Assembly: GCA_012295275.1 (NCBI GenBank)
Contig: CM022677.1
Location: forward strand, 22,382,281 to 22,409,780
Direction of reading: 5' to 3'
Length of the DNA stretch: 27,500 nucleotides
From: Chrysomallon squamiferum
Taxonomy: Eukaryota; Mollusca; Gastropoda; Neomphalida; Peltospiridae
The notes under the pieces were generated by a model. That model saw nothing but the letters and a program-made list of their open reading frames with translations, made no database searches and was not told the DNA's origin. A program made the position numbers and the translations under genes. Shown here piece by piece: positions 10,079-21,174 of the stretch (position 1 is its first letter; each line of letters begins with the position of its first letter).

Positions 10079-10391
10079 GTAATAATAATAAGGTTTCAAA
10101 TATATATTATATGCAGTTCCGTTGTTTAGTTTGTTATTTTATTTGTGTTTGTGGAAAGATAAACCCGGATACCTGTATTTTACACATACATAGTAGTACC
10201 AGTATTTTAAAGAAATCAAAAGAAAAAGAAAAATGAAAACGAAAGTAAATTATAATTTCGTTCACAGGTCGAAGAAACTGAAAGTTGTTTATGAAAAATT
10301 TCCTGAAGAAAAAGTTGAAGCAGGATCAGAAAAAACTGAAGAAGCTGCATCATTTGACAACCCTGCGTTTGAACCTGACAAGCTTAACTGA
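1344..10391 (+). CDS. Single-Ig type I membrane receptor with a micro-exon-encoded stalk (14 exons)
   Basis: Joined CDS: 1344-1395, 1749-2072, 4041-4067, 4292-4318, 5394-5423, 6001-6015, 6588-6614, 7727-7741, 8303-8329, 8629-8655, 8895-8921, 9178-9222, 9625-9691, 10268-10391. The sum is 834 nt, which gives 277 residues plus TGA with every split codon closing cleanly. Residues 1 to about 21 form a signal peptide. Residues 27-120 form an Ig domain with canonical Cys41 and Cys107 in a DEGLWIC motif, plus Cys27/Cys120 and Cys67/Cys74. Residues 126-214 form a hydrophilic stalk. Residues 215-235 are transmembrane, followed by a basic stop-transfer (WKRSKKLK). The tail carries YEKF and FDNPAF. The protein is probably a cell-surface recognition or adhesion receptor. 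The ligand is unknown and I do not recognise a named orthologue. Every intron up to the transmembrane exon is phase 1, so skipping any cassette keeps the frame. Confidence 0.85.
1749..2072 (+). CDS. Ig receptor exon 2: immunoglobulin domain
   Basis: A 324-nt, phase 1-1 exon, the classic symmetric Ig-domain exon. The B-strand Cys is in TTKLRCKV. The F-strand motif is KKDEGLWIC, with Trp where vertebrate V domains usually have Tyr. A second close pair (GCNRLNTKC) and an outer pair (Cys27/Cys120) could add two disulfides. N-glycosylation sequons are NVT (46) and NDS (58). The acceptor is tgttgtctag, preceded by a TTA microsatellite. The donor is A|GTAAGT. Reading past the donor stops within six codons. 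Confidence 0.88.
2073..4040 (+). other. Long intron after the Ig exon (about 2 kb)
   Basis: No further exon is supported. The intron holds an A-rich tract near 2275-2312, an (ATA)n repeat near 3089-3140, and a TA/CGCA/CA compound repeat near 3180-3222. From about 3490 it contains a segment that reappears near 4870. Short open stretches near 3046-3440 are AT-rich and have no matching splice sites. Confidence 0.6.
4041..4067 (+). CDS. Ig receptor micro-exon 1 (27 nt, phase 1-1)
   Basis: The acceptor is cttctactacag and the donor is G|GTAAGA. The exon encodes NTSLRKLTG, and its first codon is split with the Ig exon (A|AT). The junction creates an NTS glycosylation sequon. Confidence 0.75.
4292..4318 (+). 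CDS. Ig receptor micro-exon 2 (27 nt, phase 1-1)
   Basis: The acceptor is ttttataccag and the donor is T|GTAAGT. The exon encodes the strongly basic GKSGRKEKL. The upstream intron is alignable with the intron before micro-exon 3. Confidence 0.78.
5133..5150 (+). pseudogene. Decayed copy of micro-exon 1
   Basis: The sequence ctcgaaaatattgattgctg followed by gtaagaac resembles the 3' half of micro-exon 1 and its donor (gaaaattgactggcg/gtaagaat). No AG acceptor with a pyrimidine tract lies upstream, because the duplicated block was deleted internally. It is therefore probably no longer spliced in. Confidence 0.5.
5394..5423 (+). CDS. Ig receptor micro-exon 3 (30 or 27 nt, NAGNAG acceptor)
   Basis: The acceptor region is ttctttctatagcag, with two AGs three bases apart, and the donor is C|GTAAGT. 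The proximal AG gives SVRTRSKDMH. The distal AG gives LRTRSKDMH from a 27-nt exon, matching the common size. Both keep phase 1. Confidence 0.75.
6001..6015 (+). CDS. Ig receptor micro-exon 4 (15 nt, phase 1-1)
   Basis: A strong acceptor (atttgtttttcag) and a consensus donor (C|GTAAGT) enclose only 15 nt, encoding RYPYS. The intron starts gtaagtttcatcata, the same as after micro-exon 5, which suggests shared origin. Confidence 0.7.
6036..6084 (+). repeat. Short tandem repeat, 11-bp unit
   Basis: About four copies of an 11-bp unit (tactagtacat) lie in the intron just after micro-exon 4. Confidence 0.8.
6588..6614 (+). CDS. Ig receptor micro-exon 5 (27 nt, phase 1-1)
   Basis: The acceptor is tttcttcctcag and the donor is T|GTAAGT. 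The exon encodes the acidic, tyrosine-bearing QHSEYIDDY, so the stalk changes from basic (exons 1-3) to acidic here. Acidic tyrosines like these are possible sulfation sites, which is inference only. Confidence 0.78.
6671..7350 (+). repeat. 57-bp minisatellite, about 12 copies, intronic
   Basis: The unit starts acataagtagat(c/a)aata and includes cattagtcagactac and ttgtacttaacta. Copies begin at 6671, 6728, 6785, 6842 and onward at 57-bp spacing, with degenerate units near the end. It fills most of the intron between micro-exons 5 and 6. Confidence 0.93.
7727..7741 (+). CDS. Ig receptor micro-exon 6 (15 nt, phase 1-1)
   Basis: The acceptor is tcaatctccacag and the donor is G|GTAAGA. The exon encodes SNRPV. 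It is so short that standard gene finders will miss it. Support comes from the splice sites and from frame closure with both neighbours. Confidence 0.68.
7742..8302 (+). other. Intron between micro-exons 6 and 7
   Basis: No exon is supported. The intron holds a poly-T tract near 8110-8139 and a (TTTA)n repeat near 8232-8275. One candidate exon near 8182 hits a stop in phase 1. Confidence 0.6.
8303..8329 (+). CDS. Ig receptor micro-exon 7 (27 nt, phase 1-1)
   Basis: The acceptor is gatttcttcaccag and the donor is C|GTAAGT. The exon encodes GSSQDVDYG, which resembles micro-exon 5 in having an acidic residue pattern around Tyr. Its donor flank (gtaagtatcatca) resembles those of micro-exons 4 and 5. 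Confidence 0.77.
8520..8626 (+). repeat. (TTC)n-(TTA)n microsatellite abutting a splice acceptor
   Basis: About 58 bp of TTC repeats and 45 bp of TTA repeats run straight into the acceptor of micro-exon 8 (ttattcag, ending at 8628). The repeat supplies that exon's pyrimidine-rich tract. Confidence 0.9.
8629..8655 (+). CDS. Ig receptor micro-exon 8 (27 nt, phase 1-1)
   Basis: The acceptor is ttattattcag and the donor is G|GTAAGT. The exon encodes HNFVPENSH. The split codon closes with both neighbours. Confidence 0.75.
8895..8921 (+). CDS. Ig receptor micro-exon 9 (27 nt, phase 1-1)
   Basis: The acceptor is gtcttcggcag, a weaker site, and the donor is A|GTGAGT. The exon encodes the acidic ESSVSEEDR. 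A (TC)n tract follows at about 8944-9002. Confidence 0.75.
9178..9222 (+). CDS. Ig receptor micro-exon 10, juxtamembrane (45 nt, phase 1-1)
   Basis: The acceptor is ttcacttttccag and the donor is G|GTAGTT, a weaker site. The exon encodes NRPLRAKYTASKTVV, the segment just outside the membrane. Confidence 0.75.
9625..9691 (+). CDS. Ig receptor transmembrane exon
   Basis: The acceptor is ttgtttcctag and the donor is AG|GTGATT. The exon encodes GVCIALAIIACVVAFLLVAS followed by WK and a split Arg. A 20-residue hydrophobic helix then positive charge gives type I topology. This is the only exon ending in phase 2. If the following intron is retained, the next codon is TGA. Confidence 0.88.
9692..10267 (+). 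other. Intron after the transmembrane exon, with poly(A) signals
   Basis: Translation into the intron stops at once (AGG TGA). AATAAA hexamers lie at 9755-9760 and 9805-9810. (TC)n at about 9979-10036 and (AAT)n at about 10045-10078 follow. Confidence 0.6.
10268..10391 (+). CDS. Ig receptor last exon: cytoplasmic tail
   Basis: The acceptor is tttcgttcacag. The exon encodes a basic stop-transfer (SKKLK), an acidic middle and the end FDNPAFEPDKLN, with TGA at 10389-10391. YEKF fits YxxPhi and FDNPAF fits FxNPxF; both classes recruit adaptor (AP-2 or PTB) proteins in other receptors. No kinase, ITAM or death domain is seen. Confidence 0.87.
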
Positions 10392-10800
10392 ACCAGTGAC
10401 GTTTCACAGTAATAGAATAGAAACACTTAACAATCAGACATTTGTTTTATTTGTGTTTAATTTCAACTTCAGATTAAATGTAATATATATATATAGGCTT
10501 TATGTTCTAGTGTTTCTGTCAAAGATTGTGTGTATGTCATTGTTACGTGTGAATTTGTCTAGTTTTTGTGTTTATGTTTCTGTTTTTGTGATAACTTTTA
10601 TGATAATACTGAAGTATAAAATTTCCTTCATGTTACTAAGTCATACTTTTTGTTTGATAATTAAATTTTAGTTCTTGTTAAAACTTTAAAAATATAAATA
10701 TATTTTTGTTATAAAGTTGGTTTTTATTATTAAAGTGTTAAATCAAAAACAATTTCGTCATTTAACTTTTAACAACAACAACAAAAAAATAAACAAATAA
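10392..10800 (+). other. 3' UTR of the Ig receptor gene
   Basis: The sequence after the stop is T-rich. Candidate poly(A) signals are ATTAAA at 10729-10734 and AATAAA at 10788-10793. The exact end is not visible. Confidence 0.5.
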
Positions 10801-10945
10801 AGAGAATAAAATAAAAAAAATAGCTGTCAAATGTATTTACGAAAGGTATTCCGGATAAAACTTTCATTCTATTTTGATTCACTGATTGACTGAAACAATC
10901 ATTTCTTACATCCACAACATTAGAACCTTACACAGATTTCTGATC

Positions 10946-10978
<33 letters not shown>

Positions 10979-11450
10979 GTAATAATGAAAAGCATATATA
11001 AAAATCTGACCTTGAGATGTTGTTTAAATTAGTTTGATATTACATCATTCTGTGTTGGGTTAGTGCTAATCAGGGGAAATAATATTACTAAAATTCTTTA
11101 TCCTGCTGAAGGCGTTAACAAATTATCTCCCTTCATCCAATGAATTTAAGTAGAAAAGCTGCAGTTGAAAAGCTGATGATCTCTTCAAATAAAAGGAATT
11201 AAATTCTAGTATACACAATGTATATAAACTGTTAATAAAGACTGATTTATTCCAAATTTCATAATCAGAAAAAAATAAAACAGAAAACGAAAAGAAAAAT
11301 AAACAGTATTAGTAGCAGTAGTAATAGCAGAAAGTATTCTAGTTCAGTTACATTCGTGTAATAGAAGTAGTAGTGATAGTAATACAATATATTGTAATGG
11401 TTACTGTTAGTAATGGAATAACTGGTATGGCAGATATGTTACATATATGT

Positions 11451-11482
<32 letters not shown>

Positions 11483-11610
11483 GTAATTTTTCCATGACGT
11501 AACAAGTTTTCTGTTTGTCTTTGTTTATGTTAGTATATACAGACTATAGAGAGAGACAGAGAGAAAGACAGACAGACGGTCAGACAGACGGTCAGACATA
11601 TATAAAAGAA
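10801..11610. other. Intergenic region
   Basis: No gene is seen. The region contains an (AAT)n tract near 10948-10986, a TA repeat near 11452-11476, and a short CAGA/CGGT-rich tract near 11555-11600. Confidence 0.6.
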
Positions 11611-12327
11611 AAAGTGTAGTGGTTAGAGTCTAAAACTGATGTGATGTAGGTTGAAGTGTTGTTGTTCTCACTGAGCTAGTAGACTCTAAGACGAGACTGG
11701 TTTGTTGTGTTCAGTGCAATTAGTTGATACAGTGCAGTGGTTAGAGTCTAAGACTGATGTGATGTAGACTGAAGTGTTGGTTGTTCTCACTGAGCTAGTA
11801 GACTCTAAGACGAGACTGGTTTGTTGTGTTCAGTGCAATTAGTTGATACAGTGCAATGGTTAGAGTCTAAGACTGATGTGATGTAGATTGAAGTGTTGTT
11901 GTTCTCACTGAGCTAGTAGACTCTAAGACGAGACTGGTTTGTTGTGTTCAGTGCAATTAGTTGATACAGTGCAATGGTTAGAGTCTAAGACTGATGTGAT
12001 GTAGACTGAAGTGTTGTAGACTGAACTGGTTTGTTGTGTTGGCAATTAGTTGATACAGTTCTAAGACACTGAAGTGTTGGTTGTTCTCACTGAGCTAGTA
12101 GACTCTAAGACGAGACTGGTTTGTTGTGTTCAGTGCAATTAGTTGATACAGTGCAACAGTTTGTTTTCAATGGACTCTAAGATGAGACTGGTTTGTTGTG
12201 TTCAGTGCAATTAGTTGATACAGTGCAATGGTTAGAGTCTAAGACTGATGTGATGTAGATTGAAGTGTTTAGAGTTTTCACTGAGCTAGTAGACTCTAAG
12301 ACGAGACTGGTTTGTTGTGTTCAGTGT
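11611..12327 (+). repeat. 118-bp tandem repeat array (satellite-like)
   Basis: Units start at ggttagagtct (11621, 11739, 11858, 11976 and 12230) with spacing of about 118 bp. Truncated, scrambled units lie between 12020 and 12200. Each full unit carries tagagtcta and its reverse complement tagactcta some 50-60 bp apart, so single strands could fold into hairpins. No coding potential is seen. Confidence 0.92.
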
Positions 12328-13013
12328 GTGTAAAGATAAAAGGAAGGAAATAAATGTTTTATTTAACGATGTACTCAGGATATTTTATTTACGGTTATTA
12401 GATGTCAAACATAATTTCCGTGCAGCAGAAATTAAGTGTGTAATTATTTCTACAAATAAAACTTTAACATGAATTCAGAATGTATCTACAGGCACATGCT
12501 TTAATCATTCGTTAAGAGAATAATTAAATTAACGTAACTCAGACGTTTAATAAAGAAATAACATCAGTCGTGATGTATCGTCAGACTTAAAACAAGTTTA
12601 AACTGAAATTTCTTAGTCAAAATTTTATTATTTTCATGACTGTTTTCATTACATCTTCTGATTTCATTTCGGTTTTTTATTTATTTACTTATTTAGTTTC
12701 CAGATATTGGATTATTATGATTATTATTATTATTATTGTTATTATTATTTTTTACTTGTTTATTTTTATTTGTTTTGTTTTTTTCTTGTAAATTATATTT
12801 TCTTTTGTTAGTGTTGGTTGTATTTGTTTCGTATTTCTTTTTCTTTTTCTTTTTTTTTTTTCTTGCAACATTTATTCTCTTTAAAGATGGTCCTATATTT
12901 TTCCTGACCTTATATATTGTATTACTTTAGTCATCATAATATTTTAGTTGCTGATATTGTTGATATTATTTTTGTTTTATTTTATTTCATTCCAGTAATT
13001 TTTTATGTTTTAT

Positions 13014-13055
<42 letters not shown>

Positions 13056-13664
13056 TTAATTGATAAATATCACTGAAGAAAATTCCAATCTTGGTGTTTT
13101 TTGGTCTTTTATACCTCATGTTAGAAACAAAATATCTCAATACATTTACTATTACCGTTCATTTGGTGCAAGTAACAATTGACTGCTAAAGAGAAAACTA
13201 AGCACACAGAAATGTGTTGGTATCCAATCCGTTCTCTGAGGCTGAACTTGCTGCTTTGTTTGTTCTCCTCTTTTATTTTACTATTATTTATTTATTTATC
13301 ATATTATATAATTTTTCGTTTTTTATTTATTTTATTTTTTATTTTTCTCCTGTTTATGATCATCAATGACACAAAATTATTATTAAAATTATAATGTTCG
13401 TCATCAGTGTGGTTAACATAATTCAACAGACAACTACAAACGGATCGACACAGACAAAACAGAGTGATGGACACACAGACAGATAGACAGACTATAGACA
13501 CACATGAACGAGTAAACAGAGTTATAGTTATTTAATATTTAACTCAGCTGATCGTGAACAAACATCATATAATATTATGATAAATCAATAAATAATAGAA
13601 GAAAAAAAAGAAGAGGAGTACAAACAAAGCAACAAGTTCAGCCTAAGAGAGACTGGAAATTAGT
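12328..13664. other. Intergenic region
   Basis: AT-rich DNA with T-runs (13019-13052), TTA repeats and no supported exon. The end next to 13665 would hold the lectin 3' UTR. A TTTATT on the plus strand near 13653 is AATAAA on the minus strand but lies very close to the stop. Confidence 0.55.
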
Positions 13665-15382
<1,718 letters not shown>

Positions 15383-15431
15383 CTTTGTTGAGTTTTCTAC
15401 TCACTCTGTTCTCCTGTTGTCATCGTAGACA

Positions 15432-15439
15432 CTTTTATA
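15432..15439 (-). promoter_or_regulatory. TATA box of the C-type lectin gene
   Basis: Minus-strand TATAAAAG lies 50 bp upstream of the ATG, which puts transcription start about 25 nt before the ATG and implies a very short 5' UTR. Confidence 0.65.
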
Positions 15440-15789
15440 CAGTCAGTCTTGATTTGTATTTGTTTCCACATGAGTGAAGAATAAAGAACATATTTTGTAA
15501 AATACTTTTCCTCACCTGTTGCAACAAACCTTAAGTTCCACTTAATAGTCACAGATTCAATAATAAGGTTAATTTAAAATTACAACGACAACATCCACAA
15601 GGTGACTCACGTTATTTGCATTTTTTTCTGAAAAGAGAAAAGGAAATATTGAAAGACCGGAACAGTGATTCATCGAGAGAACCAGCAGACGTGAACAATC
15701 AGCGTTCCACAACAGATCACGTTACAAACACGTTCCCATTAACAAAAAACGCTTAATCACTTTTATTAAATTTTGTTTTCCTGTTTTCG

Positions 15790-15875
<86 letters not shown>

Positions 15876-16535
15876 TCAGTGTTTCTTTCATAAAATGTAT
15901 ATGTCTGTGTGTTTGTGTGTCTGTGAACTTCAGCTCCTGATTTTATTCACAGAAAAAAGAAAAAGAAACACTACTGCAACACTTAACCTAAGTTTGTTAC
16001 AAACGAATTCAGCCCTATTCGTGACGTAGCCTGTTATGAAAATGGTAGAACTAGTTTTAACGAAATGCCGAGTAGTGACAGAATAATCGTGTGTAGTTTA
16101 CTAATGTCATGAAGGGCTAAAAAGACAAATTCAGACAAAAAATCATCTGAAAGATTTTTAAATCATACTAATGTATTTCAAAATAAAGGAATAATGTAAT
16201 AATCATTTTAGGAAATTGAGAATTAACGTCGCTAAATTACGTAATCGGAATGACGTCACTGGATACGTAACAAGCTCAGAAGCTACGAAAAGAGCAGTTG
16301 TAAATACACGCATTTTGTTTTTATATTTTCTTTCATTCTAATAATTGGATAATGGACTTGATGTCAATTTTGTTTATTTAGATTGCAAAATACTTCTTTT
16401 ACTTAAAGATTATTACTTAATACTTGGAGTCTGCGCTGATTTAGTCAAAAACAACAAAACAAAGTAAGTCGATTACTTTTTATTACTTTTCTATAGTTTT
16501 TACTGTTCTTCTTCTTCTTCTTGTTCTTCTTCTTC

Positions 16536-16593
<58 letters not shown>

Positions 16594-17530
16594 ATAAACT
16601 GAACTGAATACATGTACCTCATATATTTTTATGAATCAAAATAAAATACTATAGTTATTATAGCTAATACTAGTATTACCACTGTTTAGTTCTTTTATTA
16701 ATACTGTTAAAATAAGAACAACAGCGACTACTACTACTACATCTGCTACAGCTATAACGAGTAGCATTCCTTCTATTTGTTTTTTTTTTAGAATAACAAT
16801 ATCAAACATCATTCTACTAATATTCTACTAAATCAAGTGCAAGAAGAATAACATAACAACAAAAAAACCCAGTAATAACAATTCCCAGTTCTGTTATTTC
16901 CACTACTGTTATAGATATTACTAATGTTTTTAAAAAAAAAAAAAAAATTTTTTTATTAGTACCACTAGTATTCAAACAAGAAAACCTACAATAAAACATT
17001 CTTCTATTACTACCAAAGCTTTTACTAATACTGCTGTAAGAAGACAACTACAACAAAATACTTGAGATCCCCCAAGAATCATAATCTGTACCAGATTTTA
17101 ACAGTAAATAATTAAATAAATATATAAATAAATAAACTCAGACATATTTAACACGGAAATGTATACTTTTATGTGTTAATGTTTGTTCATACATACAGTT
17201 TAAGAAAAAGGTGAAGTAAGTTTAAAACTAAAATGAAATCATGACAGAAGAATTTTATTTTTATCATAATATAATGTTTTATTGCACGTTTGGTTGATGG
17301 ATTACACTGGATTATGTGCAAGTACAGACTCAATGTCATATAACTTTAAATGCAAAACTGGGAGCATTTGAAATGTTAAATCAAATTCTGTTTACCTAAA
17401 ATATAAAATAATTTACTAAGTGTTAACGTCACAGTAATTCAGTAGAAGAAAGATAAATAAGTTAAAACCTACTTGGATATAGTAAATTAATGAATGAATG
17501 AATATATATATATATATATATATAATACAA
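15440..17530. other. Intergenic region between the lectin and the first RING gene
   Basis: It contains (CT)n then (GT)n at 15792-15876, TTC/TTA repeats at 16505-16592, a TGACGTCA palindrome at 16251-16258, and degenerate ACT-type repeats near 16650-17050. One copy of a 53-bp repeat lies at 17036-17088. No exon is supported; the minus-strand open stretch at 16817-17047 is repeat-derived. Confidence 0.55.
17036..17088 (+). repeat. 53-bp direct repeat, copy 1
   Basis: Matches 20161-20213 at 52 of 53 positions (one A/T change at ttg-gatccccc). The flanks differ. The pair brackets the first RING gene. Confidence 0.9.
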
Positions 17531-17634
17531 CTGATTTTTTGTTTATTTATCTGTTCGTGTAAAGAAAGAAATGTCTGTTGACTTTCAACTTGAAAACAGT
17601 TAAGGCGAAACTAACTCAGCAGACAGTTTGAAGG

Positions 17635-19067
17635 TTACTTTCTACACAAAGTGAATATTTTTATTTTTCCAGTTTTTCTCTGCCCCACGTACAATTTGTT
17701 ACCGTGACAACAGAGAGACGTAGGTTGGAACAGTTCATCCGGGTCAGTGATGATGTCACGTAGAACTTTTCCATTCCGTGACAACTGAACAACACAATTT
17801 CTTCTAAAATCACAAACCAAAACATTCCCCTCTCTGTCACACGTAACACCTGTCAAATCTTTCAGTCTGCCTGAATCACGTGACTCCCATTTGACGTCAC
17901 CTGACGGCGTCACGCAAAATAAACTGTTTACTTTTTTTCTCTTTGACACAACAATCAGACATTGATCGTGAACTGTGAGACGCGACGGGCTGGGGATCAA
18001 ATCTCCTGATATAGAATTAATGAGCTGACCACTGTCTGTCAGTATGTCCAAGTACTGACCACTATACAAACCAGTGACCGCGAGACGGTTGCCGGGTAAC
18101 ACAGCGACAAACCAATATCTTTTATTAGTACTAACACTTTTTATCAGTTTGAAATTTTCCAAAGTCAAAAATAATATTGCTTTTTCAAATGGCAGAGCAA
18201 CAGCAATGACAACAAGACCATGCTGATCACGTGATTCAGCAAGACCCCATGCTCGACAGAACGTCACGTGGTTGTTTATCATTGATTTTCTTTCTAAACA
18301 AAAACATTTTACACACTCATTGTTCCAGTCACTGACTACAATCCTGTTGCTGTCCTCACCTGACACCAAGATGGAAACCAACAAAGGATTTTCTGTGTCT
18401 TCTACTATTTTAGTTTTGATGGTCTCTGTGTGATTGAGGATGCCTTTAATCCTGTCTCTCCGTGTGTCTGTGTGAAATGTTTCCGTATTCTCGGTGTCTC
18501 TGTGTTTCAGTGTGTTTCTCAGTCTCTCTAGCTGTGTCTCTGTTTGGATGTCAGAGGTTATTTCTCCAATGTGGACTGAAATGGTTTTCTGATTTTGAGG
18601 TTTTCTCAGAATTATCCTTAATTTCGATTTCTCAGTTTCTGAAGGAGATTTGGCCTGAAACTCGGAAATTATATTTTGAAATCTTGAGAATTTTGGAATA
18701 TTAGTTTTAATATCAGATTCCGATCTACTTTTTATCAGTTCTTCACCGAGTCTGATCATTTTCTCGTTTTCATCAATCAGGTGTTTATGTTCAGTAAACA
18801 GTTCTTCTATTTCTGAGTCTACAGTGATTTGAAATTTTTCTATTTCTTTTATTAGTCTGTCTTCCTCTTTATGGACAGCGTCTGTAAAATTGTTGATTAG
18901 TTTGTCACCAATCATTTTAACCTCCTCGGCAGTGTTCACAATGTTGATGTCAACTTCTTGTCGAAGTTTCTCAGTCCTTTCATCCATCTCTGACTGAAGA
19001 ATTTCTTTAAAGCTTTTCAGACTCTCAGTAACAGACTTCAGAAATGAAATGTTATCTCCCTTTTCAG
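17635..19067 (-). CDS. RING gene 1, exon 2: coiled coil and propeller
   Basis: 1433 nt from acceptor tatttcag, beginning CTGAAAAGGG. The frame runs through to the stop after KIKIFTLCRK. It starts 80 bases upstream of the first in-frame ATG, since the exon continues from the RING exon. It includes a linker of about 35 extra residues (near NTLKHRDTENTETFHTDTRR) relative to paralogue 2. Confidence 0.9.
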
Positions 19068-19596
19068 CTGAAATAAATAAATAAATAAATTAATTAATTA
19101 AACTTATAACTACTACTTCTGCTAATAATAATAATAATAATAATGAGAAAAGAATAACTAGCATTTCTGCTATTAATAATATATCTACGTTTATTTGAAG
19201 ATTTATTTGTCAAATAAATTTTAAAATCTCAGTAGAAATCGGGTTAATACACAACATAAATATTATTAATTAAATAATCATTGTATCGAAACACAACACT
19301 GCTGACTCACCAGTCTTTGAACGTTGTCTCTCATTAATAGAATCCACTAAAGCAATGTTTATAGGAAACTGAGCTGCCCATGTTTCCACTGGTTTCTTGG
19401 TGTCTGGTATCTGCACTTCTAGCTTGCAGAAAGGGCAGTTGATTTGTTTCTCGTTGTTTTGGTGATTTTTATTGATATAATCCTGTAGGCATTTCGAACA
19501 GAAGGAATGCCCGCAAAAAAGACAACGTGGATTCTTGAAAACATCCAGACAAAGACAACAAGATATTTTATCATCAGAACCTGATACTGTTGCCAT
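17635..19596 (-). CDS. RING / coiled-coil / beta-propeller E3 ligase-like protein, paralogue 1 (2 exons)
   Basis: Exons 19596-19311 and 19067-17635 join to 1719 nt, 572 residues. The RING finger, residues 13-57, is complete C3HC4: Cys13/Cys16, Cys28-Gly-His30, Cys33/Cys36 and Cys54/Cys57. About 100-210 is a charged coiled coil (EKLRQEVD, KEIEKF). About 320-572 is a propeller of NHL-like blades with repeated (I/L)xVxD-type strands such as NRIVVSDWNN, GNVLVCDF and NKLYVG. No B-box lies between RING and coiled coil, unlike standard TRIM proteins. It is probably a cytoplasmic E3 ubiquitin ligase of TRIM-NHL type, with targets unknown. A link to immunity is inference. An acceptor (ttttcctag) ends two bases before the ATG, so a 5' UTR exon lies upstream; a weak donor candidate is at 20638-20639. 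Donor G|GTGAGT is phase 1. Confidence 0.9.
19311..19596 (-). CDS. RING gene 1, exon 1: RING finger
   Basis: 286 nt, residues 1-95 plus one base. The start MATVSGSDDK is chosen over an upstream in-frame Met because the latter lies in microsatellite intron sequence and because paralogue 2 begins at the same place. Confidence 0.9.
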
Positions 19597-19619
19597 ATCT
19601 AGGAAAATAATAATAATAA

Positions 19620-19650
<31 letters not shown>

Positions 19651-20160
19651 AAGAAGAAAACAAGACGAGAAGAAGAAGAAGAAAACAACAACATCCACAA
19701 CAAAAATAATAATAATAATAATAAAAACTATACCAATAAAACAAATTATTGAATAAATAATTAGTCAAACTTCGAACAGTACCGTAATTAATGTACCATG
19801 CAAATTATTTATTTATTTATTTAGAAATAAATTAACTATTAGCGTCAATAACAAACATCCTAAATTTAGCTTTGTGACGTCACAATTTTTATTTACGACT
19901 GAAGACGCTTCTACTTTAAGTTGTCCACGCGAAATGGAAATAAATAATTAAAGTAAAAAAAAAAGAAATTTCAGTAAATACATGAAGCAAATTAACTAAC
20001 TAACTGACTAAGTAAGTAAGTAAATAAATAAATAAATAAATCAAATCAAATCAAATAAATAATAATAAATAAAAAATTAATGATGATAATAATAATAATA
20101 ATAATAATGATAATAATAATAATAATATAAATAAATATTATTATTATTATTATAACAAGA
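19597..20160. other. 5' flank / 5' UTR intron of RING gene 1
   Basis: AAG and AAT repeats (19605-19720), (TTTA)n, then AAT repeats near 20085-20150. GTGACGTCAC, a full CRE-like palindrome, lies at 19874-19883. No coding exon. Confidence 0.5.
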
Positions 20161-20213
20161 GTAAGAAGACAACTACAACAAAATACTTGTGATCCCCCAA
20201 GAATCATAATCTG
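20161..20213 (+). repeat. 53-bp direct repeat, copy 2
   Basis: Partner of 17036-17088, with one mismatch. Confidence 0.9.
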
Positions 20214-21103
20214 AGCGCAACGAGATAGTTTCTCACGATAACATGACCCACATTTCTTTTCAAGCTGACCTTTGTTCAGTCTAACTCGAGCGATTGTGTG
20301 CAACAAAAGAAACGCCATTTTCATGAAAGTAGACAGCAAACAAATGACATTGCTGCTCAATGGAAAAGACAAATATTTTATTTACATCGAACTGATCATA
20401 TTTTAATTTCAATGTTTTTCAGTCATGATTTATGACGTCAGAGGAAATTAAAGAAAAAAATGGACGGCATGTGACTTGTACAACCAGACATTACTTCCCT
20501 GTAGCCACTGAACGACAACTCTGCAATCTACCCAGTGCGTAAAATAAACATAAAAATATCTACGAACAATAATAACAACAACAAAAGTAATAATAATAAT
20601 AATAATAATAGCCATAACGATAATAGTAAAGTTTTTTACCTTTGTCTTAGGAAATCAAAAAATTTTCACATGAAAATATTTGTTGTGTTTTCGTCTGCAA
20701 TCTCGACTTGTGACTGAAATGTTTTTGTGCGGAGAAACCGGTTTTGACAGACACTCAGAGACAGGGAGATACCAACTGATAACTGAACAAGGGGTGCAAC
20801 GTTTGTTTAGAGAAACAAAATCTAGTGAAAAATTGATATTCCTATGCTAAAGTAAAGAGCAACAAAGAAAACGTAGTTATAAATATGTGTCATAATCTCT
20901 CATGCATGTGGTAATACTAGACAGAGTCACTGGTTTGTAATAGGATACACAAAGATAAAACGTTTGCTCTCCCAGACTATATCGTGTTTAAACTTGAACA
21001 AACTGGCGGGTATCGTGTCTTTTTGATAAGATATAAAAATAAACCTCGTGAAAGAAAACAACTACAGGATATAAAGTGATCTTGTGCTTTTAGTCACGTA
21101 CGC

Positions 21104-21151
<48 letters not shown>

Positions 21152-21170
21152 TCTCTTATGTAAGTACCGG
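20214..21170. other. Intergenic region between the RING genes, left part
   Basis: It holds TGACGTCA at 20433-20440, AAC/AAT repeats near 20567-20625 and (AAT)n near 21106-21150. A minus-strand open stretch at 20046-20372 begins with ordinary-looking residues but ends in microsatellite; it could be a 5' exon and is not called as a gene. Confidence 0.5.
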
Positions 21171-21174
21171 CCCT

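Noticed and set aside
20046-20372. Minus-strand open frame beginning MSFPLSSNVICLL
   Set aside because: The second half is microsatellite and part is the 53-bp repeat. It could hold a 5' UTR exon of RING gene 1, but no donor or start can be chosen with confidence.
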